Source: Cloeon dipterum (Eukaryota > Arthropoda > Insecta > Ephemeroptera > Baetidae). Taken from it: a stretch of DNA of 64,000 bases. Location of the stretch: assembly GCF_949628265.1 (NCBI RefSeq), contig NC_088788.1, positions 12,214,001 to 12,278,000 of the forward strand. Direction: 5' to 3'. A model generated the notes under the pieces. The model was given only the letters and a program-made list of their open reading frames with translations. It did no database searches and was not told the origin of the DNA. The position numbers and the translations under genes are program-made. Below, piece by piece: positions 51,301 to 64,000 of the stretch (its first letter is position 1; each line of letters opens with the position of its first letter).

Positions 51301-52499
51301 TTGAGCAGTATAGGATGGAAGAAAGTAGTTTTACGATCAGGCGGAATGGGCACGATTCCATGGTAAACATCGGTTGAAAGCAAAACAAAATAAGCAGACC
51401 GCAATTTTTAGTTCTCCGGCCTCTGTCTCCGCTCACGAAATGTGGAAATTAACTTGGAAGCGTGCGATTCCAGAAATATGTTTAATTCCCGTCAGTGCGG
51501 CGGTCTGATGGAGAGATAGAAACGCCGAAACGCATGCATATTATGTGGAAAAAAGGGGTTTGAGTGACTGAGCCCGATCACTATCTAATGATTACTCTTT
51601 TTTATCGCGCAAGCTCTCATGCCAAAAAGGCGCCCACCCCTCGGCGACGGCGCAAATTATACTTTCAAGGGAAATGCTCATTTCTCCGAATAAATTCTCT
51701 CTTTCTAGTGCCGTGCGTACTAAGCAAAAGCGAGGCCTATTTTTCAGCATTTCAGCTCTCAAAGCACCACCAGCAAAAAAGTGCGAACGAGCCGTTGTGC
51801 AATAGGGCATGACCGATCTGCCGGTTTAATTCTCCGCTTGGAACACACGTGATATGAAAGTGCGGCCCGGAGTAAATGGCATTTAGCCGGCAAAACAATT
51901 AGAAAAAGTGTATAATGGTGTAGGAGCCGAGAAAAGTGCTTCTAGTATGACAAATGACTTGGGCTTTTTATCAAACCAAAGTCCAGTTAGCGATTGGTCA
52001 CGGGAACGGGGCTGACAATCCGTCAGCTGTGCAAGGTAAGCGAAACTGACGATTTTAGGTCGGGTTTTAGGAGAGAAAGAGCGAGGGAATATAAATACAA
52101 CGTAACTTCTGTATGTTATTTTGAAACATTCGGATCGTGGTTTACCTTATCTTTGATTAATTTAATGCACGAATTATTGATAACTAACAACCTCCTCGAT
52201 TATTTTATATTAAATATTAATTATTAAAAGGCGTGTAGCCGGTCTGATAATTTCTTTCTTTCAAACATACAATTTTATGAGAAAATGATATAGATCATCA
52301 CATTATTTTCTCTAAAATAAGATAGATGAAAATTTCTGTCAAATTTTATTTGTTTTTCATTTACATTGTTTTTTAACGTTTAATTTACTGTATGAAATTT
52401 TCAACAAAAGTAAAACTAATTAGAGAGTATGAAAATAAATATTTATACGTTCTGCGATAGCTTAATTTTCATTAGCGCTCCAGCCAGTCCTCAGCAATC

Positions 52500-52935
52500 C
52501 ATTTAGGGAACAATTTTATGGCGGTGCGATAAGAACACGGTGGCGCAGCGGAGCACCACGCGGGTGACCTGGCCGCGGGCAGGTTAAAAGTGTCAGTGGC
52601 GCCGGGTGGTCGGATTAGCGCGTAATGCACGTTTCGTGCTTGCTTGGTCCTCGCCTCCGCCCGCCGCCGGGGTCATTACCACGGACGCGGGCGGAAAAAT
52701 CGATGCCACTGCGACGAGCAGGCGATCGAGAGCACATGCAGGCCCGATTTCGCGTGCACGGCCAACGTCCTTGTCGAGCTTCTCGGAATCCGCGCGGCCG
52801 CGGCGACACCGGCAAAAAGTCGAAATGCGCTCCGATCCGATTCCAACAGTTGCATCCATCCGATCTGGCGTGCCCTGTGCACAGACACCGAGAATACCTT
52901 TCGTCGTTGTCGTCGCCGTGAGACGCACTTTCTAT
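52500..52935. other. CpG-rich island in the long gene-free region
   Basis: Markedly GC- and CpG-rich relative to its flanks, with several overlapping open frames on both strands between 52593 and 52962. Such multi-frame openness is expected when TA-containing stop codons are rare. No conserved protein is recognised. It could be an enhancer or promoter of an alternative KASH-gene transcript. Confidence 0.4.
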
Positions 52936-55048
52936 GATCAATTGCTACTGGATTGTGCTTAGTTTATCCAGCGACAGGTTACTTGCTTATTCTAATGACA
53001 ATGTAATTAGTGCGTACGAGACGAGTTTCACTTTTAATTGACGATGCAGCAGTTCGAGTTGATACGGACCGAATTATGATTGCACTTTCTGCAATTAATC
53101 GAGAGGGTTCGCATCGCGGCCACCCGTGATAGATAAACGGCGGCGAGGGAAAGTTTCGACAAAGTCTTGTAAAAAACCATAATTGGCTGCAATTCATTTC
53201 ATGCGCGCTCGACAGCGTAAAGAATGAAATGGTTGGAGTACAAACGTTTATTTCATTTTTACGGGAAATTCATGTAAGTCGTGAACCAGCGCGCGAGAAC
53301 GCAGTGAAATAAATTATATTTTCGAGTAGGGACTTTCTTTATTCTCTCAGTCGGCGGCTTGGAGAAAGAAAAGGTGCTTCTCGTTCCTGCCTGGGCTCTT
53401 TAACCACGGTTTAACCTCTAAGAATTCATTAAAAAAAAGGAACAACTCGTTTCAAGTCTACTGTATATGGAAATGAGTCCCCGCGGCATGTAAAAGGAAG
53501 TCAGCTCACTGAGGAATTATATTCCACCGAAATGACAGGCCAGCCGGATGAGAGAGGATCTCTGGTGTCGGGTGAGATATGGATAGGAGGTGCACGTCGT
53601 AGCTGACCTCAGTCACCCCAATCACTCAGTGCTCCCGTCAAGATAAAAAGGTTGATGGGGATGCACAGCAATAAGTTCAGTTAAGAACCCAACATGGGTC
53701 CCCTGCAGAGCGAAAGAAATATTTACTGGATTTTATTTTCGTCTCTCTCAGAGACAACAATCACGAGTGAGAGCAACTGGAATTCACTTTTTACGGCGTT
53801 TCCACTCTAATGCAGTCTAAAGATCGGACTTTTCTCTGACACAGGCTTACTTCAATATATGTATATCAAAACAACGTTTGGAGCGAAAGAGAGAACAGCG
53901 TTCAGTGCCCTCTTTGGATTTATTAAACAATTTAAGAGGCTTCAAAACAAATTGATTTATTCACATCTGCGTGGCTGCTTCACGGAATCAAAACATAATT
54001 TGAATTTTCTCTGGTTTGTGAGCGCGTGTGACTCACGTCTCTGGGGTTTTTGTTCGCGATTTGGAGCAATCAAAAAACGACTCCCCACGGCTCAAAAGCT
54101 GTTATTATGCTTTTTGCGCTGCGACAAAGAGTTGCGTTGCATAAAGCGATTTTCGGTGTCAGTCGGTGCCCGCGCACGGCCACATTGACAAATATCTGAT
54201 TTATGTTCCGGCTACAAAGGAGAGCACCTGTCCCGTTACAACGCGAAAATAGAGCCACGAAATGCTAATCAACCCTCATGTTCCGTGAATCACCCCCGCC
54301 GAGAGAGCCATTATACCGAGTTTGGCAGATCCGAAGCGTGCACACCCTTTTCGCTTAATTAGAAACCGGAAACTCATGCGCGCAGAAATCAGGCAGCAGT
54401 CAGACTCTGAAATTTATTGCCTGACGTGCAATTTATATCAAATGCCGAGCAACTTTCAAATATATAAGACGTACCGAGAGCTCGGCGGCTCATATCGGAG
54501 CACGAGAGCGGCATGAGGTTTCCGGGAAATCGTGAATTTACGCCGAGCCAAGAAAGAGTTCATAAAAAATCAAGTACGCCATCGAGCGAATTCGAATGTC
54601 AAGAGAGCAGCAGCCTCAACAATGATTGATTTTTCTCGGCGGTCACACCGTTAGCGCACAAACACACTCTCGTACATTATGAGCGGCTCTGGTTTCTGCC
54701 AATGTATACGGCGAGTGTACATGCTTTATTTATTTGTTTCTCAACGAGAGTTTGATCGGCTGGCGTGCGAGAGGCTTGTTGAGATCTCTATCTCAAAGTG
54801 CGCGCGTTACGTCATTTCAGTCGAGCGACGAGTGATGGGCAATTCTTTTACTCCTCTCGCAGCAGAGTAATCGCGCCGTCTCTTGTCCTCTCGTAGAATT
54901 TAATCTTTCCACGTACACTCGCGGTCACGACGCACTGAAATTTTACTTCTTCTTCTTCTCTCCCTGTATTTTTCCGCAGCAATTATGTTTTATTATCTCG
55001 AAGCAGCAGTACATATATTTAGGCATTACGCAACCGACAGCGTTGAGC

Positions 55049-55101
55049 TATAAAAATAATCCGGCAGCGAAGGATTTTGCAAATTGCAGGTGTCCTGCGA
55101 G
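55049..55101 (+). promoter_or_regulatory. Weak candidate promoter and leader exon
   Basis: TATAAAAA at 55049-55056 is followed 46 bases later by a strong plus-strand donor (GCGAG|GTGAGTTT). This could be a short non-coding first exon of a gene to the right. There is no downstream exon in the window, and chance is a real possibility in 21 kb. Confidence 0.2.
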
Positions 55102-55907
55102 GTGAGTTTTCTTGTTCTCTTATTAAGACTTCTGTGTGAACAGCTTCGGTGCTAATCAAGAAAACAAAATCAAGCTGAGACGAGAGTTAAAGGGCTTCAG
55201 TTTTTATGAGCTTGCTGCAAGCGCCCTGTGTTTATAGAAGCTATTTCATCAAGGTTCTTGTGAAACGGAATAAAATAATCGAATAAAACAAAACGCGACA
55301 CAAGCTGACGAAAGACGAAAGCTCTGAATTGGAATAAACACGTCATTTGCCCCCGAGAATCCTTTTAAGTCGCTTTTATTTTCTTTTGTGGGCGCTCCAC
55401 GAAAGTGAATCGGGACAGAATGGACGCGATGGTGCCGGAATTATTTGGAAATTACATAAGCGGCAGCATGAGGGCATCTCATTCTGTTTGTGTGACAATC
55501 AAGCGTGCCTTTTCAATATTATAGGGGGACCCCGGAGCACAGCTCCCACATCAACGAGTTAATCACTGTTTGGAGTCGAATGCAAAAGGGAAAGTCGAGC
55601 GGTGCCTTCCACTGATTATTCAAATCAGGCTGGGCATAACAATGAGCCCGTTTCTGGAGAAAAAGACCCACAAATCTCGCACGACGGGCATTCGTAGGTG
55701 CGAATAAATAATTATGAGCAGAGGCTGGAAGTAGAATAATGCTCATTACTCATCATCCTGTGAGGAAGGAAGGAAGCTGCGCGTTTCCTCGGTACGCACT
55801 GACCATCCGTCGGCAAAAAGCACTTAAGTGGTGATATTTTTAGCTGGTGATGCGAGCGCTAATCAATTCTGCGCGCGTCCGCACATGAATACAAAAAAAA
55901 ACTCAGG

Positions 55908-55914
<7 letters not shown>

Positions 55915-55995
<81 letters not shown>
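55915..55995. repeat. (AG)n microsatellite
   Basis: About 40 uninterrupted AG dinucleotides, then one T interruption and a few more AG steps to about 56003. On the plus strand it is a GAGA tract, able to bind GAGA-type factors or form triplex DNA. It is probably length-polymorphic. Confidence 0.97.
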
Positions 55996-56001
<6 letters not shown>

Positions 56002-58208
56002 GAAAAAATTAAAAGCCGAGAAGAGGAAGTGGCTCATTGTGTCGGCGACGACGCAACGCGAAAATAATTTTTAGGATACACTGCACACACAGCCTGAGCC
56101 TGTAGGGTTAAGGTTCAAGGTGTCAGCTTTCAATATAGTGAGCGGTAAAAGGTCGTCAATCTTTCAATCTTAACGAGTAGAACACTCGAATACACCCAGA
56201 TTTATGTGCTGCAACGGTGGTGATTACGAGAAAAACAAATCGACGCGTGATGTGGCGGTTTTGGTGAGCTTTTGAAAGACGAAATTACTGCAAAAAGCGA
56301 TTCGCATGATCGTGACGAGGCTGGAATTTGGTGGATTTCTGCACGCAATTCAATTATGCGCCGACAAAACGAGACGATTACGTAGGCGAATTCGCATCCC
56401 GCCTTAATTCTGCGGTTGAGAGGCATGCAGTACAAATTCACAATTCAGCCGAGAGCAGTTCAAGGGTTCACGCCCCTTTCACCGGCCTCCGCGCGGATAA
56501 CATTGCAAAATGCGAGCAAATTCGATTTAAAATGCGCTCAGCAACAATACAATGCCCTCGTTGAGCCGACGACATGCGGCAAATAAATTGCATCTGCCGC
56601 GAGCCAAAACATGTGCGCGCGGGCCAAATTATCAGGAAGTGCGCGCGAGGGTCGATTAAAGAGCCCTCGCTCACCTGCTTTTTTGAAAGCACAATGTGGA
56701 ACGAAAATACGCATTCGATAGTGGCTATGTAGGTCTTGCGGCAGGCAGGCAGGCACACACGCTGCAACGAACCTGCCCACCAAAAATGGGCATGTGGCCG
56801 GCATGCAAGGTCGTCTTTTCACCCGCAGCCGGCCGCAGCATCCCTGGCAAGCGAGCAGACTCTCTTTTCTTTTTCTCTTTCTCTTCGTTTCTCTCTCGCG
56901 TCGCCAAATAAGCCGAGCGGCGATCCTCCTTTCCAACACACTAGCCGCCGCTTTTTGTTTCGCAGGTGCGATAGATCTTTTCCAGCCCTGCATCCAGCGA
57001 AAACAATGCGAGAGAGTTGCATCACCATAAAAGTGTTTTGTCGTGCTCTGGCTTTTGCAGCGCTAACTAGCCAACCGCGCGCTGCTTGCAAATTGGCCAA
57101 TTTGCCAGCACTGGCGAACGTGCGCCTTTTTTAATTCCACGCCGGCGGAATCGCGCATCATTAGGTGCTGTAATGCCCGTATTTTTTTTTCCAGTGATGC
57201 AACTGCCCAGCTCGATATTCATCAATAAAGTATCGCTCCGGATAAATATATAATTGGATTCGAGTGCGTGACTCGCTGATGGTTCGCAGCGAAAACAATA
57301 AAAGTGGCGGAGAATAGCATGGGGATTTATAAAATCTCGAGTTTTCCGCGAACACAAAAGCGCTAATCCTTTGTGTCGATTGTTAAGCCTTTCTGAAGAC
57401 AGGAGTGATTTCAAGGGCTGCTTTGTTTGTGAAGGGATTATTCCAGCGATATAGCACTGAGACGCCGAGAAGGAGGTATTTTGAGAGTAAATCACTCCAG
57501 ACGGGCGCCGATCGAACGACGTTACCATGCTTAAAACGAGCACACTTCCATCCTGTTTGGTTTCAACTCCAAAATCTAACGAATGGATAAGTTTAGTGGC
57601 ACCAAAAGTGATGACATACAAGGTGCTTTGTTAGAAAGGAGACACTTAATTAGAACGTGAATCAAACTTCTTCACCTTCTGGTTTTAAAGCTCTCGACGG
57701 TTGTGAAACTTTAAAAAATTTCAACGGGATAATTGTTAAGAAACAAAAGTATCAGGGGCACGTACCTGCAAAAATAATTGCGAACTTGAGCGGGTCTAGA
57801 GCAAGTGGCCGGCAAAGAAGCAAGATATCCAGCAACTGATAAAAGTTAATTGCGAGGTGAGCAAAAACGAGGTCGGCGGCACAAGCTTGCCGCAGAGTGA
57901 CGATAGGCACCCACAACCGACGGTGAACGGAGGCCGACTGACTGCCAGTTTGGGGCCACTTCACTCCGTTTGCTCAGCTCGGCGGCTTGTCTGCCGAGCG
58001 CGCGATGGCGGGGGAAGGGAGCTAGCCAGCCAGCCGTGTTTCTGCTTAAAAAACCAGTCAGGCCTCTCGGCTGCAATGAGGTAACCCAAACTGCTCGACT
58101 CTCGGGGCAGCAGACGTCGGACGGTGGTGGTGGTGTGTGCGAAAATATATAATAATTACGCGAGCAGTGGAAAATTAAATAAGCCGGCCGATCAAAAGTC
58201 AGTCTCGA

Positions 58209-58222
58209 GCCGATCGATCGGC
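58209..58222. repeat. 14-bp perfect palindrome GCCGATCGATCGGC
   Basis: Self-complementary 14-mer within a CpG-rich stretch. It may be a protein-binding site or chance; nothing further can be said. Confidence 0.4.
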
Positions 58223-61200
58223 CGCTACGGCAGGTGCGCCGTTGCTTTTGTTTCCAGGGCTCGTTTCGTGTGCTGCAGAATTAAATTTGCTTTTCGCGTG
58301 TGCGAGCGCATGATTGATGAGCGGATTTAAACGAAGGCGAATGCGGAATTTGATTTTGGCATGATAAGCATAGGATTAGCGTCATCAGAGTTAATTAAAT
58401 TACGTTGGGACAAATTGATTTTGAACCAGCCCCATGGAGTTGGCCTTTTTGAATTTAATTTATGGCCTGTGACAAATTGCATTGCGTTGGTATTTTTAAT
58501 CACTCGATTTGGATGAGGCGTAGCTCGCACTTTGACGGCAGCACCCAACTGCACCGCACAGAAAAGGTCCATTTACGTGTCATCACGTTCGTGTTCCTCT
58601 CTGAGAGCAAAGCAAAAGCAAGTTTCAGGCATGTTGCCCGCATATCTCCCGCGAGATTACGCGTCTCAAAGAAATCGTTCTCCACTTATTTGAGGCAGGG
58701 AGACGCGAGGTGCTCAAAGCCACAAACTTACATCTTGATCTCACAAGTGGGTTCCAACGAATACAAAAATAAAAATTCATAGCTCATGATGCCAGAAAAA
58801 GGCAGTTTGAGACACATGGTCTGCGTGAAATCAAAGGAGTAATTCGATCCGCTCGACTTGGCGAAAATCAGCGATTGACAAAAGAGCTCACCTTGGGACT
58901 ATTAAAAATAACTGCACGTAGAGTCATGACAAGACTAAGTGCACGTGAATGACGCGATTATCAAAATGAAGGCCGAAATTTGTTGTGTGTAATTCGATCA
59001 CGTCAGATTGTCATAACAGAATTTGGGGTTCGCCCGAGATATTAACACGGAAAGTAAAAATCAAAGGGGAAAAGCTCGACGCATCAGTTGACGTACGTTT
59101 GTGCCGTTGATTCCTTTCGATTCCACACCCTGTCAGATAGGAAATTACATTCCCGTGGCTCTTTTTTGTCAATTGGATATTCGGGTTCAACGCACGCCGC
59201 GCGCTCCACTTCGCTACTCGCACCGGGAACCGCCGCTCGTTCCTTCCCTGCCCGATTTGGTATATACATTCTGTTCGCCTTGAGGCCTATTAGCCTTATA
59301 GAGATTCGGCCCGATCGACCAAGGCCTTTGCTGGTGAATTATCAACAGCAATTACTGCACTCGCCGTGGCTTCGGCATTTTACGTGCATCACCATCAACA
59401 CGGCTGCAGTTGGCTAACTATGCCGTAACGAATCGGTGAAAACTCTTCCGGTGCTGCTGCTGGAAAAGTAGTTATTTAATTGAAAATGGTGGAGGTCACG
59501 TTTTTCTACGATTTCTTCCAGTTTATTCCTCGGGGTCGCGCTCCTTTGTGCTGGTTTTCGAAACTCTCCGACTCTCTCCGCGAAACTTCAACGCTTGCAA
59601 TTTTCACTCCAAATGGCAAAAGTTTCGGATTCGTCACTTGCGTGGGCGGCTCTGCGGTCACCGACTCAATTGGAGGGCTTTGAACAGTGCGTATTCGGTG
59701 TTTGAGTGGAGCGACACGTGAGGCGTATGACTTTTAAAGAGACATGCGCTAATCAGCTTAGACACACGGCACATGCGAAAACATGGCACGTCTTTCGGGC
59801 GCACACAGACACAAATCTGATCCAATTTCGAGGCGCCAACTCGCCCGCGCACACGTGACTCGGAACAAAAAAATTGGTTCCCAGAATGCACGCGGCACTA
59901 TTATGTTTTACGGGGAGGCTGGTTTCGGAAATTGTCCACAATAATGATATTAATAATCGTTGGGACGAATGCCACGGTCACGCACTCTCTCACCCCTTCG
60001 CTGCCGAAAAGCATGCAGCTGACGCCATCGCCGGGCTTATAGCACTTTAAAGCGAGTTTGTTTATTTATGGGATTCCCAGAGGTGGGCTGCCTCTTTGGA
60101 TATTGTTCGAAGCGACGAGAAGATCTTTCGACAAAAACATAAAACGCAGCTTCGAATGAGGATGCAGGCACGTCACCTTTTGAGTGGTGCTCCAAAGTGT
60201 TTTTATTTTCCACACGTTGACGCAAATTCCCGACTTGTTTGTTTTGAAAGGTACGGGAAACGATCTGCGTGAGTGAACGCGACGCGACGAATGATCCACA
60301 GGCATTCCGATAGGCAAACACCGATGTGATTAATCGAGAAAGCAGCGATTCGTGATTAATTTGTTGCACGTTAATTGATTGCAAATAGAAGAGCAGCGTG
60401 CACAACTGAGAAAGAGAGAGAGCGGTTGTTTCTGCGAGCTGAAGAAACAGGTGTATTGAGCAAATTTTCTCGCACAGTGTCACACTTTAAGGCACTGCAA
60501 AGCACCAGCGGCACATTTCTTTTTGCGAAATCGCGCGAAAGAGGAGAGAAGTAGCCTGCACGCGAAAATCTCATTTTCATACGGAACAACTCGCGTGTGA
60601 AAAACAACAGAAAATTATAATAAGCGGCGACTCGGGTTTTATGGCATTTCAAAACCGAAAGATGGAAAGTGAAACCGCGTAATGCGCTCAAGACAATGCA
60701 GCGCGCGCTGCGTGTGCTGGATTACATCGCTCAACCAGTAGTTCACACACAGCATGCATAATTTCATAGGTGATGCAGGTTGCATCAACTGGACTAATTA
60801 ATTTATTATTTAAGTCTGCTTGGGAGATCTGACCGGGTTCGCGCAATCACCAGCAAATTGGAATTAATCAGGACCACTAATCAAAACGTAAATAAATTGC
60901 GATTTCGCAATAAATATAATTTAAATGATAATAATGTACACGGTGAAAAAAATCCAAACCTATTTTACCAACGTAAGAATACATTTAAGTACTCAAAATC
61001 TGACTATTTGCTGTAATTTGCTCAAATTCTTGTTGAATCAACCAAAATCTCTCTCGCATGCTGCACCAAAGTCTAGCTTATGAGTATTCAATACCCACAC
61101 AGCATTTTTTTAGTCAGGTTGTTGAAAGAATATTCAATATTTTTCCAGCTCATTTCCGTGCTTGCTAGATATGTACCACAATATTTATGGTCGTTCTAGA

Positions 61201-62431
61201 TATTTTATTTCTCGTTTTCGTTTGCGATGCTATAGGATGCGGTATATCTACTTTATATTGTTAAAATTGACAGGAAAATGATTATTTTCTGAATTACCAA
61301 AATCTCATTTGGATAGAAAGTCTTTTCATGTTAGCATTTGTAAAACTCAAACTAAACGTTTTTTAAAAGGTTTACTCGCCAATCCACTTCTTACAGTTTA
61401 AGAAGTGCTTCGCCGGAAGTTGTCAACTACGTGAATATTGTTTACTTTTAGCCAGGGTAAGAGTCCCAAGGAGAAAGAGGATTGTCCGCATGTAAATTAC
61501 ACGCTTGAGTAAAAGTGAAAAACAAACACACGCATTATCGTCTTTCTATCGGAAACTGCGGATGTGAGCAAACGCAGCGAGGAAACTCAATTAGGCTCGG
61601 CTGCTCAAGGGGAGTTTGAGCACATAATTCGACGGATGTTGTCTTGGAGAAGCTGCTCTCGGGATTTCAAATTAAAAGAGTATCGATTCGCCGGCGGATC
61701 GAAAGTTTGCAATAAAAAGGAAATTGGCGGCAGCCTCACCCGACGGCCGCTCGAAATTTAATCGCTAATTGCGCGGAGTCACGGGCCATGACGGCCGGGC
61801 GACCGCATTGTTTTCACCTCGCGCAAATCGACGATTCGGATGTTTGCTTTAGTGTGGCGCGCGCAGAGAAAATTTTTACACACAAACTCTCGTTGAAAGT
61901 TTTTTGTGTGCAGGAGGAAATCCTCGCCCGTTTCGATTGATATCGCATTATTGCTATACACAGCGTTGCCTGCGGTTTCGTCCACTTGTGTGTTGTCGCG
62001 TGAAAAAAATCGTAAACGGGTTGGCCGCACAGCGCAGACCACTTCTTTCACGCGGAAAAACAAAACGCCACTCGGCGGGATTATAAGCTTGGCTCAAAGA
62101 GTCAGCAGATACTTGAAAGCAGCCGTACAATCTTCGCCTGGATGCATCTGCAAACTTTGGAAATTTCAGCAGCTTGCGAGAGAGAAATGCTCGCGAGGCG
62201 GATCCACTTTGCTGAGAAAGAAACCCTGCAAGCGGCACTGCGAGCAGTATTGAATTTAAATCTCGGAAGTTGCTTCGAGTGAAAACGTTAAATTCAAGCT
62301 GGATATTTGCAGCACAATGTTACAAATTTGCATTGTTGGCTCTATAGCAAGAAAATGGTTGATTGATTAAATTGTTTTTTGAATAACACGCCCGTTGGCT
62401 CGCATCAGTAAGGCATTCTCAGGAGTTTAAA

Positions 62432-62766
62432 AGAAATGGGAGATATTTGAGCTGTTCGGGATCTATACTGGATGCTCAATGTCAGAAATGGCCAAAGGTG
62501 TTTTTTTTAGTGACTTGAAATGCTCAAATAGTTCAATGGGTTTGGAGGCGCACCGGCGCCGACTCGCCACTTCTTGCTGGTTTTCGCACCTTTCCAGCGG
62601 CTTTAAGGACAAATGTCTGGCGTTTCAATCAAAGACCTCAGTGCGAGGAGGCAAAAAGATGGCCACATTGGGCCCAAGCTCCTCTGCGGCCACTTGAGCA
62701 CCGTGTTTTCCGCTTGGCGGTGTAATTGGGACCTGGTAAGCTCATAGCCCAATGGGATGTGCTGAG
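62432..62766. repeat. Dispersed repeat, copy 2
   Basis: Same family and orientation as 30229-30531. Several 14-15 base words are shared in the same order, with small insertions such as a GC-rich segment near 62545-62570 absent from copy 1. The copies are diverged enough to suggest an old, possibly abundant family. No coding frame or terminal repeats are visible. Confidence 0.75.
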
Positions 62767-64000
62767 AAGAGGTTAAAAAAACAATAATAACTTGCTTCCA
62801 CAGAGAGAAACAAAAATAGAAATAGAAGCAGCAAATCGAAATCCAGGTTTCAGGCTATAGTTTTATGGTATTTTTTCGTGGCTGATTTCAATTATATTAT
62901 AATTTTCGCGGACATTTACGGTCACGACGACCAGAGCAAAAATTATTTTCATGAATTATGGAGTAAATCGTCAATTTACTTTTGATCTCTGAGAACTAGT
63001 TGGAGAAAAAGACCAGAAATTCAACCTGAACCGACATCCAGTCTCTGGCTATGATATACAGACTTCTTTTAAATAATTTTTATCACACAGCTGCTGCTTG
63101 TAATAAAATGTCGTGTTATTAAGCGAGTCGACGTTGTATTTTAACAACTCCTTTGTGTCCGCACAGATGAAAAAGTTGTAACTAAGTTTTGTGTGTGCAT
63201 GTCTGCAGCTGGCACGCACGCAGCGTTTCGTGATCGCTTTCCTCGTTTTTCCGACCAAATAGCGGTACCCCGATGCCATGCAAATGCGGACAAAGAGAGT
63301 TAAGTTCCATTTTATTGGTCGCATGACAATCAATTGCCGCGCAGTCAATTTTATGGCCACGCTCGCTCGGCGCGTACTTCACTCGTCGAATCTCGTTTAT
63401 TAGACGCACGGCGAAACATCCCGGCCGCGGGACAATCGCGTGATGCACTTTCTGGCAGGGAAAATATAATGAAATGGGAAACTTTGGAGAGTGAAACTGC
63501 GTCTTGAATCGTTTTTTCATAAACCTGTCCCGTTCTGCCGCATAAAAGGAACTCACGAATGTTGTCGTTGTCACTAAGAGCAAAAAACTTAGGCTTATCC
63601 TCACATCTGGCAATGATAATAATTTCAATTTTATCGATTTACGCAAGGCAGGATGCATGAAGTGAGTGTCCTTTTATATTTACACCGATGAAAAAATTGG
63701 GATCACATTCATATAATAACAAGATTGGCGAAATAGCGTTTTTATCTTATCTTGCAAATGGCTATAAATGATCTCATCTTCCCACCCTCTTGTTTGATCG
63801 TTGCTTTGGCAACCAAAGCAATTTCAATTTTCCACGCCGCTCAGCGCTCTGCAGTTAAAGCAAAAAGTCGTGAGCCGTGAGCGAATGAATGCATGACTTT
63901 TTAATATTAAAGTCTCGTTCGCCGACTGCAACCACCACGACACCTGGTTCGCGCGCTTACAAGCGTTGAGTCACGACACCACTGCACCTGATTCGAGCGC

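Larger units (their letters stand above)
42351..64000. other. 21.6 kb without convincing genes; probable long intron or upstream DNA of the KASH gene
   Basis: The acceptor before 42350 implies more 5' exons, none of which I find up to the window end, so much of this should be a klar intron unless a nearby alternative promoter is used. Open frames here are short, overlap on both strands, and show no known family, signal peptide or domain pattern. Composition is moderately GC- and CpG-rich, with frequent GAGAG/CTCTC runs, unlike the AT-rich gene introns to the left. This suggests regulatory DNA, but that is inference. Distinct items inside are listed separately. Confidence 0.5.

Noticed and set aside
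57067..57621. 184-codon minus-strand frame, the longest in the desert
   Set aside because: No domain, signal peptide or family resemblance; one such frame is expected by chance in more than 20 kb of moderately GC-rich DNA.
42351..64000. tRNA genes
   Set aside because: A by-eye search for B-box-like GGTTCGANTCC with a paired acceptor stem gave nothing convincing here or elsewhere in the window.

Overview
This 64 kb window is nuclear DNA of an arthropod, most likely an insect with compact genes. Many introns are only 50-60 bp, splice sites are GT-AG (one exception), and the genes are metazoan: a laminin alpha 3/5-type chain, an NRDP1-type ubiquitin ligase, an NSE2 SUMO ligase, a chymotrypsin-like digestive protease, the 18S rRNA dimethylase DIMT1, an ENOX protein and the 3' end of a klarsicht-like KASH gene. 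I cannot name the species.

Layout. 1-9381 (+): 32 exons of a laminin alpha chain, open at its 5' end. 10237-13677 (-): RNF41/NRDP1, convergent with laminin and carrying a MITE-like element in intron 2. 14280-15332 (+): NSMCE2/NSE2, head to head with RNF41. 15.6-25.1 kb: a small protease cluster on the minus strand, with one intact 255-residue gene (17375-18711), one decayed tandem copy (15636-16336) and one internally deleted relic (24915-25115). Between the intact gene and the relic sits a 5.0 kb hAT-like element (19548-24552). It has a perfect 8-bp target duplication, 16-bp terminal inverted repeats and no transposase, and about 79% of it is a heptamer-based satellite of 21- and 28-bp units. 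25447-27034 (-): DIMT1, head to head with ENOX (27674-33846, +). 34.4-42.35 kb (-): the 3' part of a klarsicht-like gene with a KASH exon and two candidate alternative C-termini. 42351-64000: no convincing coding sequence; probably a long intron or upstream regulatory DNA of the KASH gene, with a microsatellite, a CpG-rich island and a second copy of a dispersed repeat also found in an ENOX intron.

The genes do not form one pathway. RNF41/NSMCE2 and DIMT1/ENOX are housekeeping-type pairs sharing short divergent promoters. Laminin is a basement-membrane protein, the protease is a secreted, probably gut, enzyme, and the KASH protein bridges the nuclear envelope to the cytoskeleton. The most unusual feature is the hAT-borne satellite. 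Its 28-bp unit carries a perfect 9-bp-stem hairpin, and its 21-bp unit looks like a CpG-decayed form of the same palindrome. All exon models were made by eye from reading frame, splice consensus and family similarity; no alignment or transcript data were available.
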